NCBI GenBank assembly: GCA_037447655.1
Contig: JBBHKE010002922.1
Coordinates: 155,952 to 202,958 of the forward strand
Source of the DNA: Zygnema cylindricum
Lineage: Eukaryota; Streptophyta; Zygnematophyceae; Zygnematales; Zygnemataceae
Reading direction: 5' to 3'
Length of the DNA stretch: 47,007 bases
The notes below the pieces were generated by a model. That model searched no databases. It was not told the DNA's origin and saw only the letters and a list, made by a program, of their open reading frames with translations. The position numbers and the translations under genes are program-made. Positions 23,079-35,358 of this stretch are shown here, piece by piece. How positions within the stretch are numbered: the first letter of the stretch is position 1; each line of letters opens with the position of its first letter.

Positions 23079-25781
23079 CTAAATTACTCTTTCCGGTCCA
23101 TAAATTCCTGATAATCCGATTTCCGTTTTTTCCCCGATGTCATGGACTGAGCCATGGAAAAAGTGATAAAAAGAATCACAATTTGCGTGATAACTCCTAA
23201 ACCCCATAAAAAATGCAAAAAAAAATAAAAATCCACAAAGAAAAATGTTAACCAAAGACAAACTTCGAAAATCCTAAAAGAAACATTTCAAGTTTGCTAA
23301 ATCAATGCAGAAAATAGATGTGTAAATCGTAGTAAATAGATGTAGTTATAACATTTAATGAATTGTTGTAAGTGCATTAGTATACCGTCTCCCCAGGTTG
23401 CATTTTAGGCTTTTCTTTTTCATCAGACAAAACTCATTTTTCTCAAGAAAATGCCTTTTTTTTTTTGGAAATTGGACCGATTAGGGGTAAAAATCCAGCC
23501 TGTCATAATTTGTTCAATTTGTTTATTTTGAAATTAAACAGCCAAAACCATAAGAATCCATTTTCATCAGTCGAACTATTCCAGTGAGAAATTGGACAAA
23601 GTGTGGGTGCAAAAATTTGAGCTTGAGTGGCAAAAAAAAAGGAAAAAAAAGCAATTATAACAATAAATTTTGTCATATATGACAACAATATTCTACTAAA
23701 TTTAGTACAACTATAGAATCATGTAATATGACTATGGCTATCTTAATACACATTTGGTAAACCATATGACTATATATTATACATATACATATATTATATT
23801 TCTTTATAATTGTACGTTTTAATTATGGATTATGTATTATGTATTTATATAGACATGACAATGGCTATCTACATACATTTCGGAAAAATATAAATTTGCG
23901 AATGCTAAAATGGATATCTTACTACGTTTTGTAAAGTTATATGTTTATAGATACGTACATTTGGTTAGAAAGAAGACTAAAAAAACAAAAAAACATGATA
24001 CTGAATATCCTACTACATATTTTCAAAAATTGACAATAAACAACTTAATAATGAGATCGTAAAAAAAATAAAAATGAAATAACATGATAACGAATCCAAT
24101 ACACATTGAAAAAAAAGTTGACACTACAACAACTCACCAATAAGATCTTGGCCGGCTTCAATGAGGGCGAGAGCGAAGAGAGTGAAGTCATTTGAGGAGT
24201 CTCCATCGTCATAGAGATTTCTTAGCTGTAACCGACCAAGAAAACACATGAGAGAGAGAGAGAGGAAAAACACATGAGAGAGAGAGAAAAAAAACTCATG
24301 AGGGCGAGAGGGAGCAAAGGTGAGAAAACACACGAGAGAGGGAGGAAAAACACATGAGAGAGAGAAAACAGATGAGAGAGAGGGGGGAAGAGAGGGTGGG
24401 AAAACACATGAGAGAGAGGTAGGAAAAACACATGAGAAAGAGAGAAAACACACGAGAGAGAGGAAAAACACATGAAAAGAAGACGGGGTGGGAAAACACA
24501 CGTGAGAGGGAGACAGAGGGGTAACACATGAGGGAGAGAGGATGACAAAACACGTGAGAGAGGGAGATAAGGGAGAGGTCCGGACTACGCATGAGAGGGA
24601 GGGGAAACACGAGAGAGTGGGAGGGAAGAAAGGGTGGGAAAATGCATGAGGGAGGGAAAACACATGAGAGAGACGTAGACGGAGGGAGGAAAAACACAAG
24701 AGAGAGAGGAAAGGAAAGAGAGAGAGGGGGGGGCGGGAAAACACATAAGAGAGGGAGGCAAAACGCACGAGAGGAGACAGAGGGCGGGAAAACACATGAG
24801 AGAGAGAGGGAGAGGGAGGGCAGGGACAGGCGGAGAGGGAGGGAGATAGGGAGGGGGAGGGAGAAGGCGGGAGGAGGCAGCAGGAGGCAAAAAAGGAAGA
24901 TTACATTCTAATGTTGTCTAAGAAGTTTCTGTATGGTTGTTTGCACATTATTTGCTTATTGTAAACGTTCAGTGTTTTTTTTTTCGTTGGTTTGTATTTT
25001 TGATTAATGCAAATTTAAAACGAATGAACTGACAACATGGTGGAATGACGTTTTGGAAAAAAAAAGACGTAAAATGGTTATATTTTGTGGACTTGAGTTG
25101 GGTAGTTTAACGTTTAAATTACACACTTGACACAAAAAAGGAAGAAAAAATGAGAAGACTCAAATAATGTCAATATTTTTTGGTATTATTTCTAAATAGA
25201 ACTTCAATATCAGCCACTACAAGAAAACAAGGGGGGGTAGAAAAGGAAAGAAAAGAAAAAGAAAACAAAACCGAAACAAAACAAAACAAAATGAAACAAA
25301 ACGAAACGAAACAAAAAAGCCAAAGCAAAACAAAAAAAAACAAACTAAAAAAAATAAAAACAGAAAAAACCAAAAAAGAAAAAAACAAAGAAGAATAAAC
25401 TGATCGTTGTGTAAAACAAAATCTCACCAAAGTGATTAATGAACAAAAAAGCAAAAAAAGAGAGACTAGGAAAAAGAAAAGATTTCGACAGAAAACCTTT
25501 AACTATCAATCCGTTGTATATTGTGTACAACGGAATCTCACCAGAGTGAATGATTGTTCATTAGCCATTGGAAAAAAATGATCAAAAAGGGAAAAAAAGA
25601 GAGAACATAAAAAAGAAAAGACTTCAACAGAAAACCATTAACTATCAAAACTGTTGTATACAACGGAATCTCACCGAAGTGATTAATCGTCCATTAACCA
25701 TTGGAAGAATTGCCAGCCCAATAGCGATCGCCGTAAAAAGAAAGTAAAATTGGAGAGTCCAAGGTCGAATACCTTTCATGG
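23079..25781 (-). CDS. Possible small membrane protein gene (three candidate exons)
   Basis: Candidate exons 25781-25675, 24225-24138 and 23146-23079 join in phase with GT-AG ends. The first holds ATG two bases after a TTTTTACAG acceptor and encodes MKGIRPWTLQ, then a hydrophobic helix (FYFLFTAIAIGLAILPM). The second encodes LRNLYDDGDSSNDF and LALIEAGQDLIG. The third, weakest, ends in GLSGIYGPERVI and a stop. From this ATG the protein would be 86 residues with one clear membrane helix. The family is not recognised. The first two exons are credible because they are GC-richer than their surroundings and have strong splice sites; the gene may have more exons upstream. Confidence 0.45.
24236..24885. 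repeat. Minisatellite AAACACATGAGAGAG, over 20 copies
   Basis: Units of roughly 18-30 bp with AAAACACATGAGAGAGAG and variable GA/GGGA tails, starting ten bases from the acceptor of the candidate exon at 24225. Spacing is uneven and there are no distinct unique spacers, so it is not a CRISPR array. Confidence 0.92.
25250..25395. repeat. AAACAAAACG-type A-rich array
   Basis: Imperfect repeats of AACAAAAC and AAACGAAAC followed by A-rich sequence, within the intron of the candidate minus-strand gene. Confidence 0.8.
25400..25720 (-). repeat. Three copies of the 3' edge of the 25.7-kb minus-strand exon
   Basis: The real edge (plus-strand GGAATCTCACCGAAGTGATT at 25665, containing the GTGAG donor) recurs as GGAATCTCACCAGAGTGAAT at 25532 and AAATCTCACCAAAGTGATT at 25419. 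All three share CATT(A/G)(A/C)CCATTGG-like exon DNA or its remains and an AACTATCAA block. Spacings are about 133 and 114 bp. Confidence 0.86.
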
Positions 25782-25949
25782 CTGTAAAAAAGCCCAAACA
25801 AAAAAAAAAACTCGAAAAAAAAAGACTTTTTTACATCTTTCTTTTATACCTTTCTTTTACATCTTTCTTTACAACTTTCTTTTAAGTAATTCTTTTACAT
25901 TTTTCTTTTGACTTCTCAAAAGGTTCTAGCTCGAGTACTTGAACCACAA

Positions 25950-26415
25950 AAAATGAACAGACGTGCGTGATGCAAGAAGGGAGGAAAGGAAAGGGAGGGA
26001 GACGAAGAAGGCGAAGAGGGAGGGAGAGGAGGTGGAGGAGACGAACGGTACTTAATCGCAAAAATTAAAAACTCATGCAAAAGAGACAGTGAGACATGAT
26101 GCAAGAAGGGAGGAAAAGAAAGGGAGGGGGGCGCAGAGGGAGAGTAGGGAGGGAGGGAAACGAAACAGAGGGGGGGAGGTAGAGGTAGGGAAAAGAAAGT
26201 GAAGGCAGGCAAAGAGGGAGACAAAGGAGGAAACGAAAGAGACAGACAAAGAAGGAGACAAAGAGGGAGGAAAAGAAAGGGTCAGAGACGTAGATGGTGA
26301 GGGGAGGGAGAAGAGAGAGGAACGAGACTGAGAGGGAGAGGAACAAGAGGAAGGAGAGGAGGGAGAGGAGGAAGAGGAAGAAGAGGAAGAAGAGGAGGGA
26401 GAGAGGAGAGAGAGG
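25950..26415. repeat. GGGAGGAAAAGAAA purine-rich array, including a two-copy 125-bp unit
   Basis: Almost pure purine on the plus strand. ATGCAAGAAGGGAGGAAA occurs at 25970 and 26099, showing a larger duplicated unit inside the array. Its right end runs into the first visible exon of the TOM1-like gene. Confidence 0.85.
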
Positions 26416-29400
26416 GACGATGCACTCCAATTGGGGGAACAGTTGTCTCTTCCTAGAGGCCGTGAGGTTCTTATTGGAAACCATGAACCTCGAGTTCCTT
26501 TACTTGAAAAATCTCCCAAACGGAAAAGGTCCGGAGGATGCGCCTGTTGGCGAAGCCTTCGTGTGAGAGGACGACAGAGGGTGGTAATAGCTGTAAGCAC
26601 TTTTTGAAACTTTGTGATACTTGTGGAACCTTGAAACTTTCTGAAACTTTCTGAGTTCAACCTTAAATTTTATCAGTTGGTGAAGTTTGGTGAGGTTTGG
26701 TGTGGTTAGAGATTTTTAGGGTTTTGGGTTTAGTGTTTAGGGTTCAGGGGATGGATGGATGAGAGCCGGCAAAACCTATATTTTGATGATCCTGATTACT
26801 GTCTTGTACGAAAATATCTTTCTCTCCCCCCCTCTCTCTCCCTTTCTCTCTCCCTCTCCTCCTCTCTCTCTTTCCTGCATTCATCTTTCAATTTTTTGGG
26901 ACATATTCGATAATGTAGAGAGCTGTGACCAGCAGGTAAAACATTGCATTGAGGTAACAAAGTACATAGGAAGAAAATGGTACACACCTAATGAGCTGCA
27001 GAGAACAGGTAATCATCATTGTATCATTCAACAAGAGTTGCAAATTAAAATAGGTTAACGAGGACATTTGAAACTCATCAAGCATTTGAGGCTTTATTTG
27101 ATTGTCACTTCCATAGGCAGAATCCGTGTAAATTTCTAGGCTGGAAACTATGACTTTACAAAGAATAATTATCTGAATCTATGTAAATTCTTAGACTGAA
27201 AGCAAAACTTTACTAAGAATAACTATCCGAATCCATGGATATTTTTTGGCGGAAAACTATGTCTTTTCTAAGAATAACAATCCTTGTTACTATTATTGCT
27301 GTCAAATAACCGCTAGGCTTCTTTTGTAGTAACAATTACAGTTGTCTTTCGCTGTCACAGCAGTAATAGTAATGCGAGGTTTAAGTTATGAAGTGAAGAA
27401 GTTTGGGCAGATATGTAAATAAGTATAAATTGAGGGTTTTAGAACCTTGCATCTATTTGGGATTCTGTTGGAATATTGCAGTAAATCTCAAAAATTACGT
27501 GTCCTGAAGAACTGGATGTATCTGGTCACTGAAATACATAAGATAAGATTATGCTGTTCTAAATAGTTTGGTTTGCTTCTTACAGGAAACGGAATAAGGA
27601 TTTTTTCTAGCCAGTTTGAGCTATGTTATTTTTTTTCTTTTTTCTGGGGGACGTTTTTTGAACTTTTTTTTTTTTTCCATTACAGAAAGTGGCCACTCAG
27701 TCTGTAATTTTATGATCTCTGTTTCTAAATTTTTGTGGTAAATTATGTGCTAATGATGATACATATCCTTTTCCATAAAGAGGCCCAAAAGAGAGAAACT
27801 TCCATAAAGAGAGAAACTCCAAAATGCAAAGCCTAAGCATTTCCTTTCAAAAATATACTTTTTATGCAAAAGCTTGGTGTACCAAGAAAACGACAAGGGA
27901 GTCTTAAGACCTGGGAGAAAGGATCTTGGTGGTTTCAGGTTGTTATGGTGGTTTGCCTCCTAACTGGAGCTTTTGCAGTCCTCATTTGGATAGGATTGGG
28001 GGACAACAACATTGATTCCGAGGCTATTGCACAGGTAATGTAGTCATATTTTTTATTTTCATTTTTCAAATTATTTTATTCAGTATATAGTGTGTTGAGT
28101 ATTGTTGATTTCAGTTTTTGCGCTTTCATGTTAAACCCTAAAAAACCTTAATAGAAACCTGTAACATGATTCTCTAAATCAACAAGATGGTTTTTTAATG
28201 TAATGTTTTTTTTTTTTTTTCCTTTGGATTCCTTTAGATTAAGAAAGTGAGAATGCAAGTTTATTACAGAGCTGTAGAAGTTGACTGCATCAAGAAAGTG
28301 TTGAGTGAGGATTTTTTTTAGGATTTAGGGTTTCAAACTCCCCCCCCTTTTTTTGGTTCTGACTGAGTCGAGCATGTTGTTTTTCTCTCTGCCAGAAAGG
28401 GCAGTATGAGTGTTTTTTGGTTTAGGAAGAGAATGTGTATATGAAACTAGTTCACACATTCATTTGTTCTTAATAGAAAAGAGCTGTCACTCTCTCTTTC
28501 TCTACTCTTCTCGTTCCCTCTCATGCGTCCTCTCTCCTTTTGTGCAGGTCCATGCAGATTTTTTTGCTGCGGTGATGCTTCTCTCAGGCGGAGGACTGGC
28601 TTTCTATGGTATGTTTTTTTTTTTTTTTTTTTGGCCATGATTGATGTTGTCCGCAAGAAGATGAAGAACAAGACAGGTCGTCCGAAGAGAGGTACTTCAC
28701 TTCTTAATGATAATCGTCATGCATAAAGGCTAGTTGAGGAAGCTTTTAACTCGTTAGTCATTGAAAGCTAGGCAGAACGCTTATTTTCATAAACTGGAGT
28801 TCAGCCCAAAAAATCCAAAACACGAAGGAACGAATACATTTTCACTTTCAGCAAATAAATAGAAATGCTCAACATGGTCAATATCTGTCCTCCCAGCCAC
28901 ATAGTTATAGCAGTCGAGGGAATTATACGTGTGTTGTAACTGGTGTTACTGGCACAGTTATTAAAGCAATTTTGCAAAGAACTGTACGATTTTTTTAAAA
29001 TGTACATTTTTTATGTGCGATTGCCAGAATTACTGGCTGGTAACGCCAGTGAAGGCGTGCGTATCATTACCTTATTTATCCGTTTTTCATATTAGTTTGT
29101 TGGTAAGAGCAGTCAGTCAGTTTCCTCATCTTTGATGAAGTTTGCAAATCAGGTTGAAGGCATGTCCTCTGCCTCGCAGGCCTTCTCCTTTTTTCAAAAA
29201 TGTCGCGATTGCGGTCGGGGAAGTCATCTGCGGAGATCGGAAAGGTGAGCTTTTGTTTAAACTCTTGCACTTTTTACTCGATTTTACTTCAATCTGTAGG
29301 GGAATGGATTGTGGATAAATTTCCATTTTTTACTAAATTTCAACTTTTTGAGGAAAGTAACCGCTCATTTGGAGCAGGAACAGCTGTTTTACCTATATAT

Positions 29401-32400
29401 ATTAGACTAACTTCCTGATTTTCAACTTGATTTTGAAATCTCAGTTTGTGACAAATGGTATGTGGAATCTGTCCATGATCTAGTGTGGTTGAATGGCGTT
29501 TTGACGAAATGATATGGAAGTATAGTGAGTATGTATTTCACGTCTAATCTTTATCTGTATTTGTTCAGAGAATGTTTTCTTTGCCAAATATTGCTTTGGC
29601 TCTTTTGTTATTTTGATCCACTTAAAGGTTGTTTATTGTCCACTCTTTTATGGTGATTGAACCAAGTTATTTTGGAGGATGTACAAAAGAGTTGAAATTT
29701 CAAGATATCTCTAGTACACTGCATTGTCAACAAATACAATCCTAATTTTGCTGATAAGCTACGTTTAGTTTGTACTATTTATGTTTATAATGAGGTTTTC
29801 TTACAAACATTACTAGAGGGAAAACAAAGGTGGAGATTCGAAAACATCTTATGGCGCAACGCTCATGAAGAAAAGAATTTGAGTATCTGTCTGCTGCCGG
29901 TAGAGTCTGTAATTTGTTCCAACGCAATCAGTAAAATGTTTGTGAACCGTTTGAACGCTTGTTACAACAGGTGACACTTGAACATTTCAAAATTATTGTC
30001 ATTGCTCTCGTATGACATTATTGTAATTTTTCGTTCTTTTAGAACTTTTTGCACCTTCTGGAGAGTACTTTTTCTATGATCATAATTTATTCTTTTGTGC
30101 GAACTAGTTGATGCTGAAGTTAATCATTTTTGAAGTATTACAGGAGGAAAAGCGCAGTGTAATTCCCCTGAAAGGGATGCTAGAATCTTTTTTCTATTCT
30201 AAATCTGAGGATTTTCACTACACTGTTCTGTTGCCTTTAGCTTGCCAAGAAGCATTCTTTTAGATTACTGCCACATTTTTTTTTCTTAGAGAACCGCCAA
30301 AATGGTGTCACACTAGAAAAGTCCTACTGCACACAAATGTATTATGTATGTGCAGTTGGACGTACCTGTAAGGAGGAATACAGAAAAGGACAGTTACTGC
30401 ACACACTTAAACATTGAGCACATGGTACAACGTGAGTTTACATAATGAGGTGAGTAATGGATAAATAACATCCTAACAAAACATAATAAACATAGCGAAG
30501 GTTATTCCGCAACACTTTTCTCACTTGTGAGGCCGGGGCCGTGAAACGAAATGACCTACTGCAGTCCGGAGCACTTTGTGCGCAAGCAAGGAGATGAAGA
30601 ATCTAATTCACTTAATACGGGATATCTGGTTTTAAGTGCAATTATCCTACTGCAACCTTTCTACTTTCAGTTACCGTACAATACCTGTCAACTCAAAGCC
30701 TTACTGTTAGTGGAATGCTGCACACTTGTGGTAGAGAAAAACGCTAGTGTGAAACCATTATAAGCTAGGTCCAGTCCACACTAATGCCTTGTTTTTATAA
30801 AAGGGAGAATTACTCGACCTAGTATGGGTTTGCACTTGAACAGAAAACTAAAATTTTTGCTTCGTTTCTGTCCATGATTTTTTTATTTTTATGATTAGGT
30901 TTATTTCATTCAATTATGTTTTTAAGCACTTTTGTTCATTTCAACTTTGTGAAACTGGTAAAATATTTGTCCTTTCGAATGTACTAAGTTACAGCAAAAG
31001 GTGAATATGAAAAGGAGATTTGTATTGATTTTAAATCTGGCTTGGTTCAGTTCGGTTTTTTCTGGTCCGCAGAAAATTCTGAAAGGCAACTTGTCTGATT
31101 TGGTTATCGAATGAGCTGAGAATAGTTTTTTTAAAATAAATCCACTAAGACGCCTGAAATTGCCATCGTATATTCTTGTTACAAATAAGTCTGCCCACAT
31201 GATTGGTGAGAAAAGTGCACTTATTCCTTTCTTGTGTGTACCGTCTGCAAGCCTCATTTTCTTTTTGAAACCATCCATATCTTGCGGCCTTAACCTGAAA
31301 GCTCTATTACAGCAAAATCACATTGTTCAACAAGTAAAATATTCAACAACTTTCATCTAGTGTTCATCATGCCAGATGATTTGAAAAAAAATCACCTTCA
31401 GACTAAGCAATTTGAAGATATATTGTGTGGCTTGGCAGTCACGATTGATGTGTTTGATTATCACTCAATTTGTGTGTTTGCAAGTCTACTGACTCCTTTA
31501 CAATTGACTCTTGTTTCTCAGTTTTGTGTAAACCTTTTTTGCTAAAACCGCAGCATGGGATCGGATTGGGAGGTACAGGTGGCATGGCTTGCTGCAGTAT
31601 GCCTCGTCTGTTTCTCCATTCGGGCCTTCCTTGTGTTTGTGAAGAGCGTACCGGTGAGGAAATGCATAAAGCAACCACTTATGTTTTTGGTGTCAACGTT
31701 GAAAAGAAGGGAATTTGAGAAAATGCATAGAGCAACTATGTAGATTTTTGGTGATGTTGAAAATATGGGAATTTGAGAAGATTCATAAAGCAACAACTTA
31801 GGTTTTTGGGGGCAAATGTTGAAAACAGGGGAATCAGTTTGACCAATTCATGGGGATGATTTTTCATCTAGAAAGACATACTGGAGAGCATATATTCCTC
31901 TTTGTTTCAATTCAATGAAAGCCTTAAAAACCCAAAAAAAGAGAAAAGACTTCAAAACATAAAATACCTTTAAAACGTCTTGAACTCTGAGGAAATTTTG
32001 GCGTTTAAAGTACAAGGTATCATTGGGTGTTGTTTATGAATTCTACAATGAGGAGCTGTACTCACATTTTTGTACATGACACATTTGTATGTTACTTGAG
32101 TTATTAAATTAGGACATATGATTCGTGGCAAAAAATGGATTAACAAAAGGGATAGACATTATTGTTTATTGTGCAAATTCCTTACTTTATTATTTTGAGG
32201 TTCTTTTACAAGAACAAGTGAAATATCTTCCGTTTGAAAAAACTGAAAATAATCATCCGGTTATGGACTTCTATTCTATGTAGGGATGGCCGGCAATTCA
32301 GTTCCGAGATCCACACGGGAATTTTTATCCTCTTTGGCTCCTTCTCTACTATATCATTGGTGAGATTATAACTTCAATTCCATACAACTAAAACTTTGGT

Positions 32401-34289
32401 ATGTATTTTTTGGTCCTAGTTACATTGAAGGGGATTTTGTTCATTTAAACCTTTTTTGTTTGACAGGTTCAATAATTTTTCATGTAAAACCTATGGTTCA
32501 CAACTTATAGATTTTTGCACATAAAAGTTTGTGATTTGGTAATGGTGACCATTGTGCTGAGAGCACAGCAAAAACTTTAATCATTGTAAGTAACATAAGT
32601 GAGTATGTATTGTTTTGAAATTTCAAAATTCTGTGTCAAGAGTGGAAGTAGACGTTTAGTACAAAACCAAACACATGGAAAAGTATGTTTTGGAGTTTTG
32701 AAACCTATGGAATGGAAGTGCTGGTAAAAAACATATTGTGTGCGCTTTTACCGGTTACAAGCTCAAGCTTAAAGAAATAGTGAAAGCACTGAACTAAGGT
32801 AAAAGCTCGAAATTGGACATTTACAGACATCAGATATGAAGTAAAATAAGGTGAAAGGTTATGTTGTACGTTTGATTTTGGCTGGTTGACATCTAGTGGC
32901 TGCCCTAAATTGAAGCCATTTTATGCACAGTCAATTTAAAGGGGATGTGTAAAACACAGCATAAATTAGTTGGTCTGAACCTGATCTGTAAACATCAAAT
33001 ATATGACTTTTGTGGCCTCCTTTGGGTCAAGGAATATCTTCAATCATCACCCTTATTCTGTTTCAATCCTTTACACTAAAAACCTTAAAAGCCCTAAAAC
33101 CCTGAAAGATCAAACTAAAAAATCGTTGAATGAATCCTTCTTGGTTTTGTTTCCAGGAGAGGCGATTCCTTCAGCCGTCGTTCTCGTCATATTGAAAGAC
33201 ATGCCGTCAAGGTCGAGAGAGAGCAGTGTTCAGGGAGGCCAAGAATATACTTTAGCGGTTCAAGCTCTCAATGATGCCGAGGCAATTCTCCCCCAATGGG
33301 TGGTTCCTTTGGAGGGAAATCCTTACCCTGTGGTCCCAAGCCCTCCAAGCTCACACGGATCTCGGGAAGCTCAGGTGAGATCTTTTTACTGTTCATCATA
33401 CTTGTTTATACATGTTCATACTACTATATACTCGTTTATACTTATAAACAAGTGTCATCTTTTATACTGCTCATCATACTTGCTGATACTTAATATACTC
33501 GTTTATACTTCTTTTCACTTGTTTATGCTAGTCTATGCTTCTTTATACTTGTTTATAGACTAGTGTCATATTTTTACTGTTCTGGAAGAAGGGGAACGGG
33601 AACCTTAAACTATGTTAAAAGATTCTTCACATTGGGGAGCTATTATTGTGCATTTAATGCACATTTCTCATACCCAACTCTTGATTTAAAAAGGATTCGT
33701 TCATTACTATGATGAATCGTTCATTACTAATATGTTAAAGGAGTTATTTCCATGTGCGAAAATAACGTCAACTGTACTAATTTAAGGTTGGGTGACATTG
33801 GTATCCGCTTACGTAATTAGTGTTATTGATATAATGTTATGATTTGAGGTCAAAAGTACACGTGTGATAATTACTTCTACACTGATGATCTATGTAGTTT
33901 GTTTCGAGAAATTACAGGGAGTAGAAATTGTCCTGAGTCTTTTTGGTTTGAGGTCAAAAGCCTTTCTCTCTAGATGTGAACTCATCTCTTCTGTTTTCTT
34001 TGGTTGGATATAGTGTGACTTGGAAAGTGTTAAGTGTTTTTTTGGCGTTTAAGTGTAGATAATCAGTTGCCAGTAGAAGTCAAATGAAACAAAGAGAACT
34101 ACCAAAACTATTCTTATATTCTTTCTTTCCTTCCTTCCTTAATTTTTCCTTGTTTCCTTTTTCTTTTCCTTGTTTGAAGGCGGAAAGACCAATACATAAA
34201 TAAAAAACAGATTGACTGATTTGAAGTTCTCGAATCCCACTCATTTTCTTACTGGTTTTTTGCAGGGACTACGAGACAGTCCAGGATAA
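26332..34289 (+). CDS. THH1/TOM1/TOM3-domain seven-helix membrane protein, C-terminal half
   Basis: Exons: up to 26592 (start uncertain, 26332-26457), 27939-28034, 28548-28608, 29180-29244, 31579-31653, 32284-32359, 33157-33374 and probably 34266-34289; phases agree throughout. The first encodes an acidic then basic loop with PLLEKSPKRK and RVRGRQRVVIA. The next exons give membrane helices (VCLLTGAFAVLIWIGLG; FFAAVMLLSGGGLAFYG; VAWLAAVCLVCFSIRAF; LLLYYIIGEAIPSAVVLVIL), then KDMPSRSRE and a hydrophilic tail. This matches helices 4-7 of the DUF1084 family, plant tonoplast proteins that include the host factors TOM1 and TOM3 and are discussed as GPCR-like. Helices 1-3 are not found in the window. 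Introns are long (up to 2.3 kb). Confidence 0.8.
26815..26875. repeat. CT microsatellite in the TOM1-like intron
   Basis: CCCTCTCTCTCC array of about 55 bases. Confidence 0.85.
27115..27290 (+). repeat. Three-copy tandem repeat of about 55 bp in the TOM1-like intron
   Basis: Units begin GAATCCGTGTAAATTT, GAATCTATGTAAATTC and GAATCCATGGATATTT, each followed by a variant of GCTGGAAACTATGACTTT and AAGAATAA. Confidence 0.85.
30301..30759. mobile_element. Candidate MITE of about 459 bp with 16-bp terminal inverted repeats
   Basis: AATGGTGTCACACTAG at 30301-30316 faces CTAGTGTGAAACCATT at 30744-30759; the two ends pair at 15 of 16 positions. No target-site duplication is obvious and there is no long coding frame, so a non-autonomous DNA transposon is possible but unproven. 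It sits in the 2.3-kb intron of the TOM1-like gene. Confidence 0.5.
31655..31835 (+). repeat. Three-copy repeat of about 68 bp after TOM1-like exon 31579-31653
   Basis: GAAATGCATAAAGCAACC, GAAAATGCATAGAGCAAC and GAAGATTCATAAAGCAAC head successive units that continue with a TTTTTGGTG block and GTTGAAAA. The array begins at the donor but I could not see exon sequence in the later copies. Confidence 0.88.
33385..33575 (+). repeat. Imperfect TTGTTTATAC repeats after TOM1-like exon 33157-33374
   Basis: Short A/T/C-rich phrases (TCATACTTGTTTATAC, ACTCGTTTATACTT, GTGTCAT-TTTTTACTG) recur three or more times from just after the donor. Confidence 0.75.
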
Positions 34290-34337
34290 ACTGAAAAGCA
34301 TTTTTATGTTCGCATTGACGGTTGTCTGTTTGTAAAG

Positions 34338-34796
34338 GTTCGTGAGCTCGAAAAAGGGAACATTTCTGAAGGGGAGTGGTTTTATCGCTTCTTTCCTTCG
34401 GAGGAGTGGAGGAATCAATCGATCGATAAATTCTCCAAAAGGTCTCAAAAAGTAATTTTTGACCGTTTTCTTCATTCTGTTGATAGGATCTTAGGAGAAG
34501 GATGGGATTTAAAAGTGGAAATTTGTCTATTTCCAAACAAAAGAGAAATTGTTAGTGAGATTTGGTCTGTTTTGTCTGTTTGTTTGTTCGAGGTCACGGT
34601 TCGAATTACAAAAAAAGACGAAAAAAAAACTTTCAATTATCGGCCCAGAATGGTAGCCCCCAAAGTCCAATTATGGAGTGAGAGGGGGGGAACCCACGTA
34701 TTATGCGGAGTCAAAAATAGTTTGTCTTTTTCTGGACGAGAAAGGACAAAGAAGCCAGAGGAAAGAAAATGTAATCATAAGGCTCTGATTGGGTAG
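34338..34796 (+). CDS. Open exon candidate of 152 codons, unknown product
   Basis: From an AAAG acceptor-like site at 34337 the frame VRELEKGNISEGEWFYRFF stays open for 152 codons to a TAG at 34794. Composition is balanced rather than low-complexity, which argues for coding. It is phase 0 and could therefore be an alternative last exon of the TOM1-like gene, replacing the short exon at 34266-34289, or part of a separate gene. I recognise no domain. Confidence 0.4.
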   Translation, partial: VRELEKGNISEGEWFYRFFPSEEWRNQSIDKFSKRSQKVIFDRFLHSVDRILGEGWDLKVEICLFPNKREIVSEIWSVLSVCLFEVTVRITKKDEKKTFNYRPRMVAPKVQLWSERGGTHVLCGVKNSLSFSGRERTKKPEERKCNHKALIG

Positions 34797-35215
34797 AGAA
34801 ATAGAGGAAGGAAGGAAAAGGCAACTACGGAAAAAGTGGAAAGGTTGGGAAAAGAAAAGGAACACGGTGGTGGCTTATTTTTCGTAGGTGGTTGAGTGAA
34901 AAGGGAAAAGGAAAGAGGGAAAAAAGGGAAGAGGGAAAAAAGGAAAGAGGGAAAAAGAAAGTGGGAAAAAAGGAAAGAGGGAAGAGGGAAGGAAATCCTC
35001 TTTAGGCTTCGTACAGTTTTGTTCACAAAGAGAGTATAAAATACTGCTTAGGTGTCCTTTTGTTTTTGCTTAGATTGAGGAATATAGTGTAGCACACAAT
35101 TGTGTGTAGTCAGAAGGTCACTTTAATAAAAAAAGTGATCTACTAATTTGCTCACTCGTTATATAGTGTGCACAATTTTTTGTTTTTCCCGCAAGAATAT
35201 TTAGCTGCTCTGTTT
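34797..35215. repeat. GGGAAAAAGGAAAGA purine array and flank
   Basis: Purine-rich units with AAAAGGAAAGAGGG at 34800-34996, then AT-rich unique sequence with no coding support. Confidence 0.75.
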
Positions 35216-35358
35216 AAACTAAGGCTATGTGTTTATACTATGGCTAAGTGTTTAAGCTAAGGCGAAGTGTTTAAACTAAGGCGAAGTGTTTAAACTAAGG
35301 CAAAGTGTTTATACTATGACAGTGTTTAAACTAAGGCTGAGTGTTTAAACTAAGGTAA
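35216..35358 (+). repeat. 20-bp minisatellite AACTAAGGCGAAGTGTTTAA, about seven copies
   Basis: Units read as variants of AGTGTTTAAACTAAGGC, some with ATACTATG in place of AAACTAAG, in direct orientation. Confidence 0.93.

Noticed and set aside
24236-24885. CRISPR-like regular repeat
   Set aside because: Units vary in length, spacers are GA repeats, and the host is a eukaryote.
26400-26660. Minus-strand frame of 195 residues over the TOM1-like loop exon
   Set aside because: The plus strand gives family-matching text (PLLEKS, RVRGRQRVVIA) with a GTAAGC donor in correct phase to the next exon; the minus frame is its shadow plus repeats.
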